This document shows, one piece after another, positions 31,238-38,577 of a DNA stretch of 52,264 nt (position 1 is the first letter of the stretch; each line of letters opens with the position of its first letter). Origin of the DNA: Azospirillum sp. TSH64 (GTDB lineage Bacteria; Pseudomonadota; Alphaproteobacteria; Azospirillales; Azospirillaceae); contig NZ_LGQW01000004.1 in assembly GCF_003116035.1 (NCBI RefSeq), forward strand, positions 1-52,264, read 5' to 3'. A program made the translations under genes and the position numbers. Under the pieces are notes generated by a model. That model worked only from the letters and a program-made list of their open reading frames with translations, was not told where the DNA came from and ran no database searches.

Positions 31238-33313
31238 CTATGCGGCGACGCCGCGGGAGCGCGCCCGGCCTCGCGAAGCGGCAGGCGGGCGGGGCGCGGC
31301 GGGCGCGGCGGGAGCGGGATCGGCGGCGCCCGGCTCCGCCCGTCCGCGACCTCGAGGGGTGGGCGCGGGCGCCGGTCGCCCCTTGCCGCCGAGGATTTCG
31401 GCTCGGCGATAGAGGTCGACCTTGATCGAGAGCCGGGCAGCGATTGCGTAGACGCGGCAATCGAGAGCCTCGTTCCGCTTGCTGCCCTCCTTTTCCCATA
31501 CCTTGTAGGGGAAGCCGTTTTTGTATTTAGTAACGGCCTTTTCGGCGGTGAGTTGGTCGAAATAATCCTCGCCGTAACGCTTGGGAAAATGACAGTAACC
31601 GGGGCCGGGCTCTCCAATCCCGAGGCGCTTATAGATAAGGTCTTTTGCTGTATCCACGCCGACGATGAAAACGTTAACTTTCTTGGCTACGTTTTTGGTT
31701 GCCTTTTCCGGCCAAATTGGGCGCGCTCCGGCCATGCCCTTGATTGCCCAAACCCGGCGCCCGAACCGCGAGCGGCAAAAATCATAGACCGCCTGTGTAT
31801 GGTGTCCGCCGGAGTCGACGCACGCCGCCTCGACGCCAAGGGTCCGCCCCGACGGATGAAGGAATCGCCGCTGCAACGCCTCGTCGATCGCCTCCCAAAA
31901 GGCGGAGGTCGTCGGGTCGCCATAGAGCCGGAGATAGTCGATCGAATACGTCTCCTCCTCGAGCCCGGTCCCGAGGTACTCGATCTCCGCGCGGTCATCC
32001 TGAATATCGACGCCAGCGTTTACGAGGAGCACGCCCGGCGGGAGCGGCTCGACGCCGTATTCCTCGCGGCGCTTGAAAAGCCCGCCCGCCTCGAGGCTCT
32101 CGCCCTGGTCCTCCCACGTCTCCGCAAGGGTCGTGTTGATCCAGACCTTGAGCGAGTCGGGGAATTTCTTTGCCTCGAGGAATTTCTCGACGATCTTCGG
32201 AATCGTCGTCCAAGGGCTCGCGAGCTTGTTGAGGTGGAATCCCGCGTGACCATTGAACGGCGACGGTCGATTGCAGCAAACGCAAAGCGAGCGCCCGTGC
32301 TCGTCCCACTTGCTCGGGGTTTGCTTGTCGCCGCAACAAATGAAGTCCGCCGTTTGCCGCCAACGCCCGCGCTTGACGCCGCGGAGCCGTTGGCTCTCCG
32401 ACCACGCCACGCCGCACGCCTCGCAATAGTACGCGGCGGTTTCTGCCTTCCCCTCCTCCCAACGCACTTGCGACCATTTTAGGTGCTGCGCCGCGTGGCA
32501 GTGTGGGCACTCGAGGAAATACCGGCGTTGGTCGGACTCGAGGAAACTCGCCTCGATCCGGCTCGCGCCCTTGATTGTCGGCGTCGAGAAAAGCCCGATC
32601 TTCCGGTTCCAAAAGGTCGAGGTTCGCTCGGTAACGAGCGAGACGGGGTCGCCCTCGGTTCCTGCCGAGCGCGGGTAGCGATCGACCTCGTCGCAAAGCA
32701 CGATCCGGACCGGGCGGGACGCCAGCGACGCGGGCGAATTGGCGCCCGCCATCGTGATATGCCCGCCGGTAAACGTCTTATGCAGGATCGTATTTTCGCT
32801 GTCCTTCGCCCGCGCGTCGCCGATTTTGTCGCGGAGGATCGGCGTGTCGCGAATCATGGGCGCGAGGCGGTCTTTCGACCACGCCTCCGCCATCGCGATA
32901 GTAGGTTGCAGGACCATCATGGGCGCCGGGTCCTGCGAGACGTGGAACCCGACGAGGTTGTTAAGCGCCTCGGTCTTTAGAACCTGGGTGCAAACCATCG
33001 CCGTAACTTTCTCGACCCGAGGATCGGAGAAAGCGTCCATCACGCCGCGCGCGGGCTCGACGCGGGCGGTTTCCCATTTGCCGGGCTCGCTCGACGCCTC
33101 CGGCGAGAGGTATCGGTATTCGTCCGCCCATTCCGAGACGGTGCGGCGGGGCGGCGGGGCGCACGCGCGCTTGACGGTCTGCACGACCGCGCGCCGGAGC
33201 GCCCGGCGAGACTCCTCGCGCATTTCCTCGAGGACGCCCGCGGCGGCGAGCGCCTCCCCGGCGAGCAAGCCCGCGACGACCCGGTCGGCAGCGGCGCTAA
33301 TCGGCTTCGCCAT
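31238..33313 (-). CDS. A: Terminase large subunit (lambda gpA / GpA family)
   Basis: 691 residues. The ATPase domain begins after RRTVSEWADEYRYLSPEASS and has a Walker A-like TQVLKTE (K113) and Walker B RIVLCDEVDRY (D208, E209). A zinc-binding pair follows (CPHC and CEAC, about residues 275-305) and then CCGDK. The nuclease half includes NAGVDIQDDRAEIEYLG. The C-terminal tail is Pro/Arg/Ala-rich and probably disordered. It translocates and cuts DNA at cos-type sites in lambda-like phages. Confidence 0.95.
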   Translation of the reverse strand: MAKPISAAADRVVAGLLAGEALAAAGVLEEMREESRRALRRAVVQTVKRACAPPPRRTVSEWADEYRYLSPEASSEPGKWETARVEPARGVMDAFSDPRVEKVTAMVCTQVLKTEALNNLVGFHVSQDPAPMMVLQPTIAMAEAWSKDRLAPMIRDTPILRDKIGDARAKDSENTILHKTFTGGHITMAGANSPASLASRPVRIVLCDEVDRYPRSAGTEGDPVSLVTERTSTFWNRKIGLFSTPTIKGASRIEASFLESDQRRYFLECPHCHAAQHLKWSQVRWEEGKAETAAYYCEACGVAWSESQRLRGVKRGRWRQTADFICCGDKQTPSKWDEHGRSLCVCCNRPSPFNGHAGFHLNKLASPWTTIPKIVEKFLEAKKFPDSLKVWINTTLAETWEDQGESLEAGGLFKRREEYGVEPLPPGVLLVNAGVDIQDDRAEIEYLGTGLEEETYSIDYLRLYGDPTTSAFWEAIDEALQRRFLHPSGRTLGVEAACVDSGGHHTQAVYDFCRSRFGRRVWAIKGMAGARPIWPEKATKNVAKKVNVFIVGVDTAKDLIYKRLGIGEPGPGYCHFPKRYGEDYFDQLTAEKAVTKYKNGFPYKVWEKEGSKRNEALDCRVYAIAARLSIKVDLYRRAEILGGKGRPAPAPTPRGRGRAEPGAADPAPAAPAAPRPPAASRGRARSRGVAA

Positions 33314-33821
33314 CGTCGACGCCCTCCTCGACCTCGCTCTCGTCGACGTGCGAGACGATCTCGGAGAGCCCTTCGTAAATCCCCTTGGTGATCGCGTCGA
33401 CGATCTCGGTCGACGCCTCGGGGTTCCCGGTCCACTCGTCGACGAGCGGGCGGACCTTGGTCGGGATCGCGAGGAGGCGGGTTTTGCAGCGCGAGAACTC
33501 CGCGCCGACGACCTTCGCGACCTCGTCGATCGGGACGACCTCGCGCTTTGCCTTTGCGAGCTCGAGCTCCTCGCGCGCCGCTCGCGCCGTCTCGTACCGC
33601 TTGCGGATTTCCTCGAGCGAGAGCCGGGACATATCGCCTTGCGTCGCTGCGATCGCCCGGTCCTCGAGCCATTTCCGGACCTCGCCGGTATCGAAAGCGT
33701 ACTCGCGCCCTTTCCGGCCTTGCTCGAGGACCGGCATTCCCGCTCGGAGCCAAGCCGAGACGGTCGGGAGCGAGACGTCGAAAATCTCGGCGAGCTCGTT
33801 TCGGTTTACTTTCTTGCCCAT
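33297..33821 (-). CDS. nu1: Terminase small subunit (Nu1-like)
   Basis: 174 residues. The N-terminal winged helix (KVNRNELAEIFDVSLPTVSA, then GREYAFDTGEVRKWLEDRA) resembles lambda Nu1, which binds cos. A central helix (EEIRKRYETARAAREELELA) continues with KAKREVVP. The C-terminal part contains SRCKTRLLAIPTKVRPLV, a stretch shared with DUF1441/Nu1 proteins. Overlaps the large subunit by 17 nt. Confidence 0.85.
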   Translation of the reverse strand: MGKKVNRNELAEIFDVSLPTVSAWLRAGMPVLEQGRKGREYAFDTGEVRKWLEDRAIAATQGDMSRLSLEEIRKRYETARAAREELELAKAKREVVPIDEVAKVVGAEFSRCKTRLLAIPTKVRPLVDEWTGNPEASTEIVDAITKGIYEGLSEIVSHVDESEVEEGVDDGEAD

Positions 33822-33842
33822 GCTCGGACTCTCTGGGGAGTG

Positions 33843-33875
33843 CCGGGCGACGGAAAGCGAGCTCTGGTCGCCCGG
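33843..33875. other. Hairpin between dNMP kinase and terminase
   Basis: CCGGGCGAC and GTCGCCCGG, 9-bp stem with a 15-nt loop, just upstream of the terminase small subunit start. A second small hairpin (GCGGGC/GCCCGC) overlaps the stop of the kinase gene. They could be a terminator, an mRNA processing site or part of a cos region; the sequence does not decide. Confidence 0.35.
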
Positions 33876-33884
33876 CGGGCGGGC

Positions 33885-34592
33885 TTAGGCGAGCCCGCGG
33901 CGGTCGGCGTAAGCCTCGAGGATGCTCTCCGAGAGCTCGGCATGGCGGCGGGCGGCGCGATCGGGTCGGAGGCTGTCGGCGGCGATCTGAACGGCGGAGG
34001 GCTTGCGGTTCGCGGCAATGTCGCGGGCGAGCTCGAGGATATCCTCGACCTCCTCCTCGAGCGCTTCGAGCGTCCCGCCATTCCAGAGGATCAAATCCGC
34101 CTCGATCCTGTCGACCCGCTCGGAGGGATGGATCGGGAACCGGAACCCGAGCGCCAGGAGGAGGCGCCCGACGATCCCCCAACGGGCGCGGGGCTTCACG
34201 CGCGGGTTTTCGATCCGGATGATAACGCCGCCGCGGGCGCGGATCGCAGCCGCTTCATTCGGGAAACGGACGTCCTCGGCGGCGAGGTCGGTTTCGTCGA
34301 GACTGTCGACCCGACGCTCCCAAGCGCGGACCCAAAGGTCGGCGCCGATCATCCTCCGCCCCCAAGCGGTCCCGAGCGTCACTTTCGCGTGCCTCGACGT
34401 CTTGCCGCAAAGCGCCTCAAGCGGCTCCCCGCTGCCATCGCCCTCGAGCTCCCGGTCGGAGAGCCCAAGCGCGCGGAGCATTGCCTTAAACGGGTCGGCG
34501 AACCGCGCCCGCTCGAAACCATGTGCGTCCTGTAGAATGTTGGCGACGGTCGATTTTCCAGACCCGGCGAGTCCGGTGATCCCGATAAGCAT
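33885..34592 (-). CDS. Deoxynucleoside monophosphate kinase
   Basis: 235 residues. The P-loop GLAGSGKST (7-15) is followed by HGFERARFADPFKAML, a dNMP-binding-type segment, then TLGTAWGRRMIGADLWVRAW and DVRFPNEAAAIRARGG, typical of phage T4 gp1-like kinases. It would raise dNTP precursors during replication. A CTAGATCGGA element lies 11 nt before the start. It reads away from the operator-bearing promoter at 34681. Confidence 0.85.
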   Translation of the reverse strand: MLIGITGLAGSGKSTVANILQDAHGFERARFADPFKAMLRALGLSDRELEGDGSGEPLEALCGKTSRHAKVTLGTAWGRRMIGADLWVRAWERRVDSLDETDLAAEDVRFPNEAAAIRARGGVIIRIENPRVKPRARWGIVGRLLLALGFRFPIHPSERVDRIEADLILWNGGTLEALEEEVEDILELARDIAANRKPSAVQIAADSLRPDRAARRHAELSESILEAYADRRGLA

Positions 34593-34680
34593 TTCTGGCG
34601 AGCTCCGATCTAGGTTGGAGCCGCGAGGTTGCCGGGGAGGCGAGGGGGCGGCGAGCGAGGTCCGATCGCCTCAAAGAAAT

Positions 34681-34732
34681 GCGAAACGGTTTCGCTTTTC
34701 CGCTTGTCATGCGAAATGGTTTCGCATATTCT
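34681..34732 (+). promoter_or_regulatory. Promoter with paired GCGAAAYGGTTTCGC operators
   Basis: TTGTCA (34704-34709), 17-bp spacer, TATTCT (34727-34732). The spacer contains the palindrome GCGAAATGGTTTCGC (34711-34725), and a second copy, GCGAAACGGTTTCGC (34681-34695), lies exactly 30 bp upstream. The layout matches the promoters at 1520 and 38155 but with a different half-site. The HTH protein encoded at 34960 is the obvious candidate autoregulator. Confidence 0.65.
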
Positions 34733-34792
34733 CAAAAGCGTCGGGGGGCCGGAATAGTCCGACCCCCCGGCTCTAGCAGAGGAGAGAAGTCC

Positions 34793-34870
34793 ATGATCCG
34801 ATGGACATTCCGACTCCACTGGAAGGGAAAGACGATCGAGATTGAAATCGAGATCGGCCTAACCTTCTAA
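34793..34870 (+). CDS. Small orphan peptide (25 aa)
   Basis: MIRWTFRLHWKGKTIEIEIE plus five residues. GAGGAGAG about 6 nt before the ATG and the promoter 60 bp upstream support translation. The alternating charged/hydrophobic beta-like sequence is unusual. It could be a leader peptide for the HTH gene that follows a strong hairpin. Confidence 0.5.
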   Translation: MIRWTFRLHWKGKTIEIEIEIGLTF

Positions 34871-34877
34871 CGGAGAA

Positions 34878-34906
34878 GGGGGAGGGAGTTAGCGGCTCCC
34901 TCCCCC
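34878..34906 (+). terminator. Perfect 11-bp hairpin (attenuator-like)
   Basis: GGGGGAGGGAG and CTCCCTCCCCC flank a 7-nt loop. It begins 8 nt after the 25-aa ORF and ends 53 nt before the HTH gene in the same transcript. No T tract follows, so it may slow or partly stop transcription. Confidence 0.5.
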
Positions 34907-34959
34907 GCCTCTCTAAAGGAAAGATAAGCGAGCACGCGGCGAACGTGAAGGGGGCTAAC

Positions 34960-35208
34960 GTGGCAACTTCAACCAACGAGCGCAAAAACAGCAGCATGAC
35001 CGGGGCGGATTTCCTCGCGTGGCGGAAGGCGCAGGGGATGACCCAAGGGGACGCGGGGGATCGCCTCGGAGTGACGCGGCGGACGGTTCAGCTTTACGAG
35101 GCGGGGGAGCAACCGATCCCGCGCACCGTCGCGCTTGCCTGCCGCGCCATCGCGGAGGGGTGGGCCGATTTTGCGGAGCGCGCGGAAACGGAGCTCGGCG
35201 CGTCGTGA
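34960..35208 (+). CDS. Small XRE-type HTH regulator (82 aa)
   Basis: A Cro/C1-type helix-turn-helix: MTGADFLAWRKAQGMTQGDA, GDRLGVTRRTVQLYEAG, IPRTVALACRAI. Start GTG at 34960 follows AAGGGGG by 6 nt; an in-frame GTG at 34945 has no site. The C-terminal part of the HTH (IPRTVALAC) is shared with the protein at 38574, so the two are relatives with different target operators. Probably autoregulates through 34681-34725. Confidence 0.8.
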   Translation: MATSTNERKNSSMTGADFLAWRKAQGMTQGDAGDRLGVTRRTVQLYEAGEQPIPRTVALACRAIAEGWADFAERAETELGAS

Positions 35209-35285
35209 GCTATGCGTTTTTGCTTCGCCGCCGTTAGCTTGGTTGTGCGTTTCCCGCATAGCTCGAGGCGTTTCAGCGGCGGCGA
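35207..35285 (+). ncRNA. Possible pseudoknotted RNA element
   Basis: GAGCTATGCG (35207-35216) pairs with CGCATAGCTC (35255-35264), and TCGCCGCCG (35225-35233) pairs with CGGCGGCGA (35277-35285). The order a-b-a'-b' is that of an H-type pseudoknot. It begins at the stop of the HTH gene. From 35286 to 35562 I see no gene, only a G-rich/C-rich tract near 35395-35440. Confidence 0.3.
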
Positions 35286-35562
35286 GGCGCCGGGGCAATG
35301 GAAACAAAAAACGCGGTTTGGAATTTTGTTGCCTAGCCGATTACCGGGGTCGCGAGGCACCCGTGACGGTGGGGTGTCTAGGAGGACCCATACCGGGGGA
35401 GGGGGGGGCCGCCCCCTCGATCCCCCTCGAGGGTTGCTCCTCCCGCCCCGCCACTGCCCGTCTGTTGCACCGTGCGAGGATCGAGGGCTTTCGAGGTAGC
35501 CTATTGCCCCCCGCTCCCATCCTGCGGCCTTCTATGGGCGCAGGGGGCGTGCTGCCCTCATA

Positions 35563-35667
35563 TTACTGCCCATTCCCCCATACTCGAATCTTGACGACCC
35601 GAGCGAGACGAGCCACAGCAACGATGAGCGGAGCGTTCGGATGGAGGCTCCGTATGCTCTCGAGCAT
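35563..35667 (-). pseudogene. Truncated third copy of the AWERA paralogue family
   Basis: A 34-codon frame: MLESIRSLHPNAPLIVAVAR then LARVVKIRVWGNGQ. HPNAPLIVAVARLARVVKIRVW aligns with DPSDPLIVAALRLAHAVEVRAW of the 85-aa protein at 37148. The N-terminal half of the family is missing and the terminal AERxY end is replaced. It is either a decayed copy or a short functional derivative. Confidence 0.5.
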
Positions 35668-35684
35668 TCAAACGGCCAACGTGG

Positions 35685-35715
35685 AAAACAAAACGGCCCC
35701 GCATTTGCGGGGCCG
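35685..35715 (-). terminator. Strong rho-independent terminator (minus strand)
   Basis: CGGCCCCGC and GCGGGGCCG form a stem with a short loop, followed on the minus strand by TTTTGTTTT. It closes the 51-aa gene just upstream, 38 nt after its stop. Confidence 0.85.
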
Positions 35716-35753
35716 CGCCTTACATCAGAGCCTAGTTCAAACTAGGCCTAACG

Positions 35754-35909
35754 TTACGCCCTACGAGCGACCTTACGCTCTTCCTGGGCCTTGTGATCGT
35801 ACTTGCTCAGGGCAGCCTCGAACGCAGCGTCGTCGCGCCACTTCGCGAACGTCGTTCTGGCACGCTCCTCGGCGTTCTGGCAGAACTCGATCTGGTCTGT
35901 CCTGTTCAT
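35754..35909 (-). CDS. Small charged hypothetical protein (51 aa)
   Basis: MNRTDQIEFCQNAEERARTT with FAKWRDDAAFEAALSKYDHK and a basic end (EERKVARRA). Mostly helical and highly charged. GGGGAG lies 9 nt upstream of the ATG, and its own strong terminator follows. No family is recognised. A single-gene transcript of this type in a prophage can encode a small inhibitor or host-modifying protein, but nothing here proves it. Confidence 0.65.
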   Translation of the reverse strand: MNRTDQIEFCQNAEERARTTFAKWRDDAAFEAALSKYDHKAQEERKVARRA

Positions 35910-35958
35910 AGCTCACTCCCCATTGGTTCACATAGCTAGCGCCTATCCGAGGCGGGAA

Positions 35959-36453
35959 TCAAACGATTTCTGAATCCCCGAGCGTGGCTAGCCAAACGCG
36001 CTTTCCGTTCCAGTCGTCACATTGCAACACCCTGTACCCGCACCCAACAAAGACACGAGATATCATATAGTGCTTGTCCATAGATTTTTCAGGGGGGTTA
36101 TGGTCGTGCGTACACCTATCCACCTGTTTAGGGCGCTTTATATTCAAAATCATCTCAGTTAGATAACAAACGACTCCCAAAATCATCCATCGGTCTTGCT
36201 TCGTAAACTCATCATGAATGCTTTTGCCAGTCCAGTGCTCAACAGTTTCCCCGGTGAAACTGTTCCTTTCGACGATATAAAAATAGTACTCTGGCCGATC
36301 CGGCTGGTAGGGGCCGAGCGCCACCGCGGCGAAGTACGTTGAACCTTTATCCTGGTCTGCTCCGAGATAGCAGAGCGCCATACAATCGTGCTCGCCACGA
36401 TCAAAAAAATCGTAGTCGGATGGCGGAACGGTAGCCTCAAGGACAAACGGCAT
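35959..36453 (-). CDS. Hypothetical protein (164 aa), AT-richer
   Basis: Begins MPFVLEATVPPSDYDFFDRG, with HDCMALCYLGADQDKGSTYF, YYFYIVERNSFTGETVEHW and RWMILGVVCYLTEMILNI. Several Cys and aromatic residues; no membrane helix or known motif. Lower GC and different codon use from its neighbours suggest recent arrival. The 200-nt gap to 36655 shows no gene. Confidence 0.6.
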   Translation of the reverse strand: MPFVLEATVPPSDYDFFDRGEHDCMALCYLGADQDKGSTYFAAVALGPYQPDRPEYYFYIVERNSFTGETVEHWTGKSIHDEFTKQDRWMILGVVCYLTEMILNIKRPKQVDRCTHDHNPPEKSMDKHYMISRVFVGCGYRVLQCDDWNGKRVWLATLGDSEIV

Positions 36454-36654
36454 AGCAGCACTGTCGAATTTAGAATGGGGCGCGGAGCTTACTCGTCTCG
36501 CAAGTTTACGTAAAGCAGTGCCTGCTCGATGCAGCCAAGGTCTTGTATTGCGTTAGTCGCCTAACAACCCTGCCAAACGCTCGCGGTGCGAGACGCGGGA
36601 CGAGGAGCTTCCCTCCTCTGCCCCTCGCCTCTTTCCTTGGTCCTCATGCGTGTC

Positions 36655-36954
36655 CTAAGCGGCAATGCTCGAGGCGTGCCTCGTGGGAGGATACTCGGAG
36701 TAATGGCGCTCCGCCCGTTCCCAAGCCTTAATCTCGACCTCGCGCACGATGTAGTGGACGGCACGAATAATCGCCGGGTTAGGGTTGAGATTGAGGAAGT
36801 TCTCGACCGCGTCGGTAATGTGACCGTGATCGAAGCGCGCCTCTTTCCTCTCCTCGATATCGAATGCGAGGCTGATTAGGCGATCGTCCCAATCTTCGAC
36901 GATGCCAGAGTTTCCGAGGTTTTCGTTTTCAGCGTTTTCGGTGGCGATGCTCAT
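36655..36954 (-). CDS. AWERA-family small protein, copy A (99 aa)
   Basis: Key segments: EDWDDRLISLAFDIEERKEA, then NLNPNPAIIRAVHYIVREVE and IKAWERAERHYSEYPP. It aligns with the 85-aa protein at 37148 (EDAGDRLVRLAMGIE; DPLIVAALRLAHAVEVRAWE; RAARYY). GAGGG precedes the ATG. A helical domain of unknown function in a local gene family. Confidence 0.65.
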   Translation of the reverse strand: MSIATENAENENLGNSGIVEDWDDRLISLAFDIEERKEARFDHGHITDAVENFLNLNPNPAIIRAVHYIVREVEIKAWERAERHYSEYPPTRHASSIAA

Positions 36955-37028
36955 TGCGCCCTCGTTTCTGTGTGACGTGATTTATCGTCTCACGGATTTG
37001 AAAGGACGCAAGCTATGCACCCCCGCAT

Positions 37029-37071
37029 ATGCGCAACGTAATTCATTGAGGTTTCTCAATCAGTTGCGCAT
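37029..37071. promoter_or_regulatory. Nested inverted repeat upstream of copy A
   Basis: ATGCGCAAC (37029-37037) and GTTGCGCAT (37063-37071) enclose TTGAG/CTCAA (37046-37059). It lies about 75-117 bp before the start of the 99-aa gene. An operator or a structured leader are both possible. A separate GC-rich hairpin (GCCCCGGCGC/GCGCCGGGGC) is at about 37111-37138, before the stop of the next gene. Confidence 0.35.
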
Positions 37072-37147
37072 GTATCCCGTTCGGAATAATTCAATCAGTT
37101 TTTCGTCAGCCCCGGCGCTCGACTTTGCGCCGGGGCGCTCATGCCTT

Positions 37148-37405
37148 TTAGCCATTCGGGATACGAACCCGATCCGCCCCGTAGTACCGCGCCGCCCTCT
37201 CCCATGCCCGAACCTCGACGGCATGAGCGAGACGCAATGCGGCAACAATGAGCGGATCGCTCGGGTCTAGGAGGAGGAGACGATCCGCCTCGGCGACCGG
37301 GTCGACGCAATCGTTGAGCCCGGCCCCCGCGCTCTCAATCCCCATCGCGAGGCGAACTAAGCGATCGCCCGCGTCCTCGCAGTAATCTCCCTGGTTGTAC
37401 GGCAT
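37148..37405 (-). CDS. AWERA-family small protein, copy B (85 aa)
   Basis: MPYNQGDYCEDAGDRLVRLA, then VDPVAEADRLLLLDPSDPLI and VRAWERAARYYGADRV. It is a paralogue of the 99-aa protein downstream and of the 34-codon remnant at 35563. GGAGGA lies just before the ATG and a TTAGATCGGA element 12 nt upstream. Function unknown. Confidence 0.65.
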   Translation of the reverse strand: MPYNQGDYCEDAGDRLVRLAMGIESAGAGLNDCVDPVAEADRLLLLDPSDPLIVAALRLAHAVEVRAWERAARYYGADRVRIPNG

Positions 37406-37493
37406 ATTTCCTCCGGTTCCGATCTAAGGTTGCCATACTAGGAGAACATATCAGGAACTCAACCCTATTTGAGAAATATCGGGGTATGTGTTC

Positions 37494-38117
37494 CTAACGG
37501 GCGGTCGCGAGGGCTTGCTCGTATGCCCATTGGAAATTCTCCGAGAACCGCTCCCTAACAACGAGCTCGGTCGTGTCGAGCAAACCGAGCCGAGGCTTGA
37601 CCTCGACTCCTGCGTCAAATTGATACATCAGCCGGATGGGCTGTCGCTTTTGCCCGCTGTAGGGTCCGCCTTGGACCCTGCGCTTTCGCCCGAACCGTTG
37701 CCAGATAACGAACTCCTCCGATCCGGTTTCGATCGGCGCCAGGAAATAGCCGCGTTTCCGGAGGAGGGCGCTCGGCCACTTTCCGGGGCGAGTAGTGTCG
37801 GTGATCTTCCGGCGGGCGCCGATCGGGATCGCGCTGTTTCCTTCGCGCTCGCCGCCGGTTTCCTGCAATTCCATGAACGGGGAAACCGAGCCGACTTGCG
37901 CCTCGAGGTTCTTTTTCCCCGCCGGGCGATATCGAATCCCGTTGGGAACGTATTTCCCGCGGATCGTGAAATTCGACGTGAGGCTATCCCTCACGCGACC
38001 TTGCGCGTCCTGGGCGGTTTTCGTGAGCGCGCGGGCGATCGCGTATGGCGCTTGGCGCCCGAGGTTGTCGATTTTTCGGAGGTCGCGCGGACCGAGCTTG
38101 ATCTCGAAACGGAGCAT
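37494..38117 (-). CDS. Putative minor tail protein (gpZ / HK97 gp10-like), out of context
   Basis: 207 residues: LRKIDNLGRQAPYAIARALT with KTAQDAQGRVRDSLTSNF, IPIGARRK, EEFVIWQRFGRK, and PRLGLLDTTELVVRERFSEN. The arrangement (amphipathic ALTKTA helix, beta-rich middle, final VVRERFxxxF) is that of minor tail protein Z and tail-completion proteins. It lies 11 kb from the tail genes, on its own unit upstream of an operator. It may be a stray structural gene or have another role. Confidence 0.5.
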   Translation of the reverse strand: MLRFEIKLGPRDLRKIDNLGRQAPYAIARALTKTAQDAQGRVRDSLTSNFTIRGKYVPNGIRYRPAGKKNLEAQVGSVSPFMELQETGGEREGNSAIPIGARRKITDTTRPGKWPSALLRKRGYFLAPIETGSEEFVIWQRFGRKRRVQGGPYSGQKRQPIRLMYQFDAGVEVKPRLGLLDTTELVVRERFSENFQWAYEQALATAR

Positions 38118-38128
38118 TTGCACCCCTT

Positions 38129-38184
38129 GGGGAAACGGTTGCACTCCTCCGGCCTTGCGGGCGGGGAAACCGTTGCCCTATGAT
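38129..38184 (+). promoter_or_regulatory. Promoter with two GGGGAAAC operators
   Basis: TTGCGG (38155-38160), 18-bp spacer, TATGAT (38179-38184). The spacer operator GGGGAAACCGTTGCCC (38163-38178) differs by one base from that of the promoter at 1520. A second copy, GGGGAAACGGTTGC (38129-38142), lies 34 bp upstream and overlaps the 5' region of the divergent gene at 38117. Confidence 0.65.
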
Positions 38185-38226
38185 CGGAGTGCCTCGATCG
38201 TTCCCCGTTTCCCGAGAGTAGAAAAG

Positions 38227-38577
38227 TTGGATCGCCTCGCCCGTATCCTCGCCGCCCTGCGGCAAACCGGGCTCGGCTATAACCTCTCCGCGATGAAACC
38301 GGCGGACCTCGAGCTTTGTCTCGAGGCGTGCCGGGCGGAAGCCGAGCCCGACGACGACCTCCGCGGCGCCCTTGCCGATCTCGAGAGAGAGGGGTATCGG
38401 CGTTGGGCTTGGGAGGTCGTCCTCGAGTTCGCGCGACGAGCCGGAATGCGAACCGAGGAGGCTCGCGCCGACCTCCGCCAGAACCGCGAGGCGATCGAGG
38501 AGGCGTACCGCGCCGGTATGTCGCCCGAGGACGCCGTCGCCCTTTACCTCGACCTTTTCCCAAGGAATCCCCAATGA
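38227..38577 (+). CDS. Hypothetical protein (116 aa)
   Basis: MDRLARILAALRQTGLGYNL then LELCLEACRAEAEPDDDLRG and MSPEDAVALYLDLFP, a helical acidic protein. Start is probably TTG at 38227; the next in-frame ATG would remove the conserved-looking first helix. First gene of the operator-controlled unit, coupled by ATGA to the HTH gene. Function unknown. Confidence 0.5.
   Translation: MDRLARILAALRQTGLGYNLSAMKPADLELCLEACRAEAEPDDDLRGALADLEREGYRRWAWEVVLEFARRAGMRTEEARADLRQNREAIEEAYRAGMSPEDAVALYLDLFPRNPQ

Noticed and set aside
36561..36764. Minus-strand ORF of 67 aa overlapping the AWERA copy A stop
   Set aside because: Arg-rich, low complexity, no ribosome site and in the wrong frame for the AWERA gene.
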